A stretch of 51,407 nt of DNA from Candidatus Aphodousia faecipullorum (GTDB taxonomy: Bacteria > Pseudomonadota > Gammaproteobacteria > Burkholderiales > Burkholderiaceae_F). This document shows, piece after piece, positions 45,856-51,407 of this stretch (its first letter is position 1; every line of letters begins with the position of its first letter). The notes under the pieces were generated by a model. The model did no database searches. It saw only the letters and a list, made by a program, of their open reading frames with translations, and was not told the DNA's origin. The stretch is from assembly GCA_018714205.1 (NCBI GenBank), contig DVNR01000003.1, forward strand, positions 1-51,407. Reading direction: 5' to 3'. Position numbers and translations under genes: made by a program.

Positions 45856-48627
45856 GTGACGGACGATATGGAAATGAAAACAGCCCTTTTAGTTGACGGA
45901 TCCAATTATCTTTACAGAGCCTATCATGGCTTACCAGATTTAAGGACGAGCGCTGGAGAACCGACAGGCGCCATCAAGGGTTTCGCAAACATGCTTCACA
46001 TGATTCGCGAGATGGTGAAACCGGATTTCGCGGCCTGTATTTTTGACGCGCACGGTAAAACATTTCGTGATGATATTTACGCAGACTATAAGGCCAATCG
46101 TCCGCCGATGCCTGAGGATTTGGCAAGCCAAGTTGAACCGATTCATGAAATGATTAAAGCCCTGGGATGGCCGCTATTGCAGGTGCCAGGCATTGAAGCC
46201 GATGATGTCATTGGAACACTTGCCGCACAAGCTCAAGCAGCTGGCATCAAGGTTTTTATTGCCACAGGCGATAAAGACATGAGTCAATTGGTCAATGACC
46301 AAGTTGTCATCATCAACACCATGACGCGGCAGGTACTGGATCCGGAAGGCGTTAAGGCGAAGTATGGGGTGAGTCCCGATCGCATCATTGATTACCTCTC
46401 ATTGATGGGGGATGCGGTTGACAATGTTCCGGGAATTTATAAGTGTGGACCGAAAACTGCGGCCAAGTGGATTAACGATTTCGGCTCTTTAGAAGAAGTG
46501 ATTGCTCACGCCGCCGAAGTCAAAGGAAAGGCGGGGGAGTATTTGCGCGAAGGCCTGCCTTTTTTACCAACGGCTCGAGCGCTTGTGACGATTAAAACCG
46601 ATGCCGATTTGTCCTCCTTTGTATCTGGTGGTATTTCCTCTCTGAGTTTCGTTGAGGAGGACCGGGCTTTTTTGCAAAAATTTTATTCCCGTTGGGAAAT
46701 GCAACAAAGTAAGAAAAAGGTCGATCGGGAGAGCAAAGAGAAAAAGAAGATCCAAAAAACGCAAGAGCCATCGGATACTTTGGATTTGTTCGCATCCATT
46801 GCTCAGGAGGATACGACGACGGCTCCACAAAAACTGACAACTGATAAAGTTGTCATTGTGACCAATGAGACTATCGAGGAGTTGTCAACCGAACTTAATC
46901 GAACTGACTCGCCGGTTGCGTTCGAAATTTTCGCGGACAAAACCGATGGAATGCACGCCGTTGCGGTCGGTATCGGGCTGCAAATTGCGAAGACGTCGTA
47001 TTACTTGCCGTTGGCGCACCAGGCAGGACCGAATATCTCAATCGACGCTTTAAAAGCATGGTTTTACAGCGATAACATGAAAGTCACTTGCGAGGCAAAA
47101 TTCGCACGTCATGCGCTCATGAACGCGAATTTTTCGCTTTCTGCCAAAACGCAGGACATCACGTTACTCAGTTACGTGTTGGAAGCCCATATGAAGCATG
47201 ATGTTGCCAATCTCGCCTTGCGTTGGCTAAAGGCGGATGTGGCAAGCCACGAAGACTTTTTAGGCAAAGGGGTGAAGGCGCGTAAGGCAAGCGAGGCAAC
47301 GGTTGAAGAAGCTGCCGCCTTCATGGCTCAAAGGACAAAGGCCATTGCCGATTTGTATGATGCGCTCTCCACGCGCGTCAACTCCGATGAAGGGTTAAAG
47401 GCGATCTATGAAACGATTGAATTGCCCACGCAAAACGTTCTTTTCAAGATGGAGAGAAACGGTGTTTTAATTGATTCTTTGCGCTTGAGTGCGCAAAGTG
47501 ACGCGTTGGGTGATGAAATTGTTCTGATTGAGGAACAATGCCGAAGTATGGTCGGTCACGATTTTAACTTGGCAAGTCCTAAGCAACTCTCACATGTTTT
47601 ATTCGAAGAGCTTCAATTGCCGGTGCCACCGAAGACCAAAAAGACTGCCACTGGCGGTTACAGCACCGGTGAAGAGGTGTTGCAACAATTGGCGCTTGAT
47701 TATCCGTTGCCGAAAGCCATCTTGGAATTTCGTCGTTTAAGCAAGCTCAAAAGCACATACACGGACAAACTGCCGATGATGGTTTTTGGCAAAACGGGAC
47801 GGGTGCACACGACTTTCGGGCAAACAACCGCTGTGACGGGACGTTTAGCTTCAAGTGATCCAAACTTGCAAAACATTCCGGTTCGCACCAAAGAAGGCCG
47901 TCAGGTGCGTGAAGCATTTGTAGCGGAATCCGGTAAACAAATCATCTCGGCGGACTACTCGCAAATTGAACTTCGCATCATGGCGCATTTATCAGGTGAT
48001 GAGGGACTATTAAAGGCGTTTCATGACGGTTTGGACATTCACCGCGCGACGGCCGCGGAAGTGTTCGGGGTGACTGTGGACTCAGTCACGCCAGATCAAC
48101 GCCGGATGGCCAAAGTGATTAATTTCGGCCTTATTTACGGGATGAGTGCTTTTGGACTGGCTTCTAACCTGGGAATCGAGCCTCAGGCCGCGAAAGTTTA
48201 TATCGATCGGTACTTCGCTCGTTATCCGAAAGTCAAGGCCTATATGGATGAGACGCGGGCGCTTGCTCACCGTCAGGGCTATGTTCAAACTGCCTTCGGT
48301 CGCAGATTGTGGCTGCCCGACATACAAAGTTCCCGCGCCCAAGTCCGTGCCGCGGCCGAAAGGGCAGCCATTAACGCGCCGATGCAAGGGACAGCGGCCG
48401 ACTTGATTAAGAAAGCCATGATCGCTGTTCAGGCCTGGCTTGAAGCCGAGAAGCTAAAGAGTCTTCTGGTTCTTCAAGTGCACGACGAATTGGTGCTGGA
48501 GGTTCCTGACGATGAGGTTAGCCGTGTCAAAGAAAGGTTGCCTCAATTAATGCAAGCCGTGGCAACGTTGAAGGTTCCGCTTTTAGCAGAGGTCGGTGTA
48601 GGGGAAAGTTGGGAGTCCGCTCATTAA
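45856..48627 (+). CDS. polA: DNA polymerase I
   Basis: LLVDGSNYLYRAYHGLPDLRTSAGEPTGAIKGF; SADYSQIELRIMAHLSGD; RRMAKVINFGLIYGMSAFGL; LQVHDELVLEVP. Confidence 0.97.
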   Translation: MTDDMEMKTALLVDGSNYLYRAYHGLPDLRTSAGEPTGAIKGFANMLHMIREMVKPDFAACIFDAHGKTFRDDIYADYKANRPPMPEDLASQVEPIHEMIKALGWPLLQVPGIEADDVIGTLAAQAQAAGIKVFIATGDKDMSQLVNDQVVIINTMTRQVLDPEGVKAKYGVSPDRIIDYLSLMGDAVDNVPGIYKCGPKTAAKWINDFGSLEEVIAHAAEVKGKAGEYLREGLPFLPTARALVTIKTDADLSSFVSGGISSLSFVEEDRAFLQKFYSRWEMQQSKKKVDRESKEKKKIQKTQEPSDTLDLFASIAQEDTTTAPQKLTTDKVVIVTNETIEELSTELNRTDSPVAFEIFADKTDGMHAVAVGIGLQIAKTSYYLPLAHQAGPNISIDALKAWFYSDNMKVTCEAKFARHALMNANFSLSAKTQDITLLSYVLEAHMKHDVANLALRWLKADVASHEDFLGKGVKARKASEATVEEAAAFMAQRTKAIADLYDALSTRVNSDEGLKAIYETIELPTQNVLFKMERNGVLIDSLRLSAQSDALGDEIVLIEEQCRSMVGHDFNLASPKQLSHVLFEELQLPVPPKTKKTATGGYSTGEEVLQQLALDYPLPKAILEFRRLSKLKSTYTDKLPMMVFGKTGRVHTTFGQTTAVTGRLASSDPNLQNIPVRTKEGRQVREAFVAESGKQIISADYSQIELRIMAHLSGDEGLLKAFHDGLDIHRATAAEVFGVTVDSVTPDQRRMAKVINFGLIYGMSAFGLASNLGIEPQAAKVYIDRYFARYPKVKAYMDETRALAHRQGYVQTAFGRRLWLPDIQSSRAQVRAAAERAAINAPMQGTAADLIKKAMIAVQAWLEAEKLKSLLVLQVHDELVLEVPDDEVSRVKERLPQLMQAVATLKVPLLAEVGVGESWESAH

Positions 48628-48647
48628 TCAGAGTGGATAGAAAAAAG

Positions 48648-48682
48648 AGGTGCGACGGCGACCGTTTGGCACCTCTTTTTTT
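48648..48682. terminator. terminator between convergent polA and META gene
   Basis: GAGGTGC...GCACCTC T7. Confidence 0.75.
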
Positions 48683-48692
48683 AGATTGGTGA

Positions 48693-49148
48693 TTACTCGC
48701 AAGCGCCGGGTTTCTCCGGTTCATACTGCACGAGCAATTCGCCTTTTTCATTCCAGAGCATCAAGCCCTGTTCATTTTGCGTGACATAACGGGTTTCTTG
48801 AAGGACTTTCAAGAGTTTTGCTTCCGTTTGCATCGCTTCCGGAGCGCACATCCGGCGAGTTACCGCCGCGTCTTTAAACGTGAGTTTTTTCCCGTCAAGT
48901 TGATATTCGGTGTTGAAAAGATTGCAGCCCAAGTTACCGGAAACACGTTTCGCATCCAAAAAGTCCATGACAGGCGGCAGATTCTCGCAGTCATTAGCCT
49001 TTGGCGCATCGGCAACAACAAGTTGCCAAGATGTTCCTTCAAGTTTTGATACGGCTTTACCTGCTAATTTGTCTTCAACACTGTTGCCAGAGCATGCGGT
49101 CAATGCCATTGCAGAAATTCCTAGTAATGTGATCAATAGTTTTTGCAT
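48693..49148 (-). CDS. META-domain (HslJ-like) lipoprotein
   Basis: Lipobox LTAC; LEGTSWQLVVADAP...PPVMDFLDAKRVSGNLGCNLFNTEYQLDGKKLTF. Confidence 0.82.
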   Translation of the reverse strand: MQKLLITLLGISAMALTACSGNSVEDKLAGKAVSKLEGTSWQLVVADAPKANDCENLPPVMDFLDAKRVSGNLGCNLFNTEYQLDGKKLTFKDAAVTRRMCAPEAMQTEAKLLKVLQETRYVTQNEQGLMLWNEKGELLVQYEPEKPGACE

Positions 49149-49209
49149 GATTGCGTTCCCAAAGCGAAAGAATCCTTGGTAATGGTACGGATTTTTCGCA
49201 TAATGTGCG

Positions 49210-49360
49210 AAAAAAAAGGCCGGGATTTCGTCCCGGCCCCAACTCTCTCTCTTCTCTTGTTCCGGAGGACCAGCTGTGCTCGTCTCTCACGCCTTTAACT
49301 TTAAACAGAGCGCGGTCGAAAAGACGTGAACAATTGCTTGAGGAAGCAACGAAATGTTTC
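49210..49360. ncRNA. candidate structured RNA element copy A, 151 nt; minus-strand reading ends in perfect intrinsic terminator
   Basis: GGCCGGGA TTTCG TCCCGGCC stem (49218-49238) with T8 on minus strand; blocks shared with 50876-51026. Confidence 0.5.
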
Positions 49361-49631
49361 TGGATGAGCCGAAAAAAAAGGTTTCTTGGAAAGAAAAAAT
49401 CGATAAAACAATCGATTATCTTTTATTCAAGATTTGATTGCCTCTAACATTTTGCAATAAATATCTTTCAATGAAGCAACTTATGGAGAGTTTGGAAGAT
49501 GTCGGGAGGTTTTGTTATTTCCAAAATGACGCTTTCGGCAGGTTGAAAGTTATGGGTACAATGAGAAGGTCCGCGCTTTGCTTTGGGCAATCCTTGTCCG
49601 TTTAATTCGTTTGCTAGGAAGGGAGTTTTCC

Positions 49632-50864
49632 ATGAAGCCACTAGTCAATGACAGCCGTCTTGATAAAAAACGCTGGATGGTTTTTTTATTGGCTTGTTTT
49701 ATTTTGGTTTGCGCCGGTGCCAATTACGCATGGAGCGTGTTTGCTCAACCGCTTGCCGAGCATTTAAATGGCGAGATTGGGGATATCGCGTTTGCTTTTA
49801 GCTTGGCAAGCTGCTGTTCACCCATTGCGATGCTGATTGCTGGTTGGGTGAGCGATCACTACGGTCCAAAGCCCATGATGATTTTAGGCGGCGTGATGAT
49901 GGGAGGGGCGTTTATCGGGTGTTCTTTTGCGACTAACGCCATCACGGTCATTGTGGTTTATGGCGCCGTGTTCGGGTTGGGCATGGGAGCCACTTTTTCC
50001 TCCACAACGGGTAATCTGCTGAAATTTTTCCCGGATCGCAGTGGTTTTGTGAGCGGCTTAGCCATGGCTGCGTATGGCGCAAGTTCCGTGATCATTCCTC
50101 CTGTGGCGGTTTTTCTCTTAAACGGTTGGGGCGTTCAGCACGCATTTTTCATGCTCGGCATAGCTTTCATTGTTATTGTGGTCACCGGTGGCGCGCTAAG
50201 TACTCGTTGTCCAGTGGGTTTCGCGCCCACGGGGTTTGTGCCGAAAAAAGCGGTTGACGGGCACATTCAGAGTTTTAGCACAACAGAAATGATGCGAACA
50301 AAGCGCTTTTGGTTCATGTGGGGGATGGGCGTGTGCGGAGCATTGGCGGGCATGATGGCGATTTCATATGCGGCGATGATTGCGCAATTTCAGATGCAGT
50401 ATCAGCCGGCGGCCTGCGCAATGGTGGTGTCCGTGGTTGCTGTCGGCAACATGAGTGGTCGTTTTATCGCTGGCGTGCTCTCTGATTATATCGGCCGTGT
50501 TCCAACACTATTTTTGGCTCAACTGTTAAATTTTCTCGGCATGTTGATTTTGTGGGATTGCGCGCCTGGTGATAATGGTTTGTTTTTGATGTCGATTGTC
50601 GCCTTGGGGCTTGCCTTCGGCGCCTACATGGGAGTCTATCCAAGTTTGACCACGGAAGAGTTTGGACCGGCTCACAATAGCGCTAACTACGGGATGATGG
50701 TTGTAGGCTTTTCCTCAACGGCCATGATTGGTCCTTACATCATGAATTTATTCTACAGTCGCTATGGGGAATTCGATCAAGCTTATATGGTGGGCATCGC
50801 TGTCACACTCTTAGGCTTTGTTTTTGGCTTTTTCTTAAAACGCGCCCTCTCGGCAAAATCGTAG
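49632..50864 (+). CDS. MFS transporter, OFA family, copy 2 (ATG at 49632 preferred over track start 49578)
   Basis: CAGANYAWSVFAQPLAEHL; LIAGWVSDHYGPKPMMILGGVMMGG; SARGYPS-type later loops; preceded by GGGAG. Confidence 0.78.
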   Translation: MKPLVNDSRLDKKRWMVFLLACFILVCAGANYAWSVFAQPLAEHLNGEIGDIAFAFSLASCCSPIAMLIAGWVSDHYGPKPMMILGGVMMGGAFIGCSFATNAITVIVVYGAVFGLGMGATFSSTTGNLLKFFPDRSGFVSGLAMAAYGASSVIIPPVAVFLLNGWGVQHAFFMLGIAFIVIVVTGGALSTRCPVGFAPTGFVPKKAVDGHIQSFSTTEMMRTKRFWFMWGMGVCGALAGMMAISYAAMIAQFQMQYQPAACAMVVSVVAVGNMSGRFIAGVLSDYIGRVPTLFLAQLLNFLGMLILWDCAPGDNGLFLMSIVALGLAFGAYMGVYPSLTTEEFGPAHNSANYGMMVVGFSSTAMIGPYIMNLFYSRYGEFDQAYMVGIAVTLLGFVFGFFLKRALSAKS

Positions 50865-50875
50865 TTTCTGAGCAG

Positions 50876-51026
50876 AAAAAAAAGCCGGGACTGCTCGATC
50901 CCGGCTTTAAACTCTCTCTCTTCCCTTGTAGGAGGACTGCTGTGCCTTCTCTCTACGTGTTTAACTTTAATGATTTGCTTGCCCAAAAGCCGTATACAAA
51001 TGCGTAGGGAGGCAACGAAATGTTTC
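50876..51026. ncRNA. candidate structured RNA element copy B, 151 nt
   Basis: AGCCGGGA...TCCCGGCT stem (50883-50906), T8 on minus strand; ACTCTCTCTCTTC, GGAGGAC, CTGTGC, TTTAACTTTAA and GCAACGAAATGTTTC shared with copy A. Confidence 0.5.
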
Positions 51027-51219
51027 CGTCGAAATGAAAAAGTGTCTTAGTCAGATGATATTTTTATAAATATCAAAAGGATATGAAAATTGGGCAAAAG
51101 TAATTCCTTACAAATTTAAAATAAAATTTGAGTCTGTTGAAGACTGGAAGAAAAATATATTGACGACAGTCTCATTTTTTGAGAAATTCAAAGAAAACTA
51201 ACTCATTTGGGAGATTGAG

Positions 51220-51407
51220 ATGGACGAGAGTAAAAGAAATCTTTTGTTAGCGTTGTTGGCGTTCGGAGCTCTCAGCATCTCTCCCGTTCGTGTTTGGGCA
51301 GGTGATGACGATGATCGTGATGATGACGATGATCGTGATGATGACGATGATCGTGATGATGACGATGATCGTGATGATGACGATGATCGTGATAATGACG
51401 ATGATCG
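51220..51407 (+). CDS. secreted Asp/Arg hexapeptide-repeat protein, truncated at window end
   Basis: ATG at 51220; MDESKRNLLLALLAFGALSISPVRVWAG then DDDDR (DDDDDR)x4 DNDDDR. Confidence 0.6.
   Translation, partial: MDESKRNLLLALLAFGALSISPVRVWAGDDDDRDDDDDRDDDDDRDDDDDRDDDDDRDNDDD
51304..51407 (+). repeat. 18-bp in-frame tandem repeat GATGATGACGATGATCGT
   Basis: About 5.8 units to the window edge. Confidence 0.9.

Noticed and set aside
51304-51407. Possible CRISPR or non-coding satellite
   Set aside because: Units are directly adjacent with no spacers, 18 bp long and in frame with a signal-peptide ORF.

Overview
The window reads as a chromosomal segment of a beta-proteobacterium, probably Burkholderiales/Sutterellaceae-like (inferred from gene content and order; no search was run). 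Housekeeping blocks are ettA, mnmC, zapA, bamE, fur, recN, nadK, fabI, mltD, fnr/hemN, alaS and polA. They surround an accessory catabolic island at about 16.9-31.3 kb, with a second partial copy at 39.9-43.5 kb. The island re-uses three parts: DcuC-family transporters (4 copies), AbgA-like M20 amidohydrolases (3 copies) and GntR/UTRA regulators (3 copies). It also carries diaminopropionate ammonia-lyase, a hydantoinase/dihydroorotase-like amidohydrolase, a CapA-like protein and an OFA-type MFS transporter. Main observations: (1) a shared palindromic operator candidate, CAGTTAACTGATTG, in two divergent promoters of the island, with a near-match upstream of the third GntR gene; (2) a duplicated 151-nt structured intergenic element flanking the second OFA MFS gene, which could be an sRNA family with intrinsic terminators or a small-peptide element; (3) a Cd/Zn-type efflux locus with three ATTAAA-N6-TTTAAT operators and a stand-alone HMA protein; (4) a cupin gene behind a long leader with twin GTTCGATATCGAAC palindromes; (5) a secreted (DDDDDR)n repeat protein running off the window end. 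All family calls come from reading the translations by eye.
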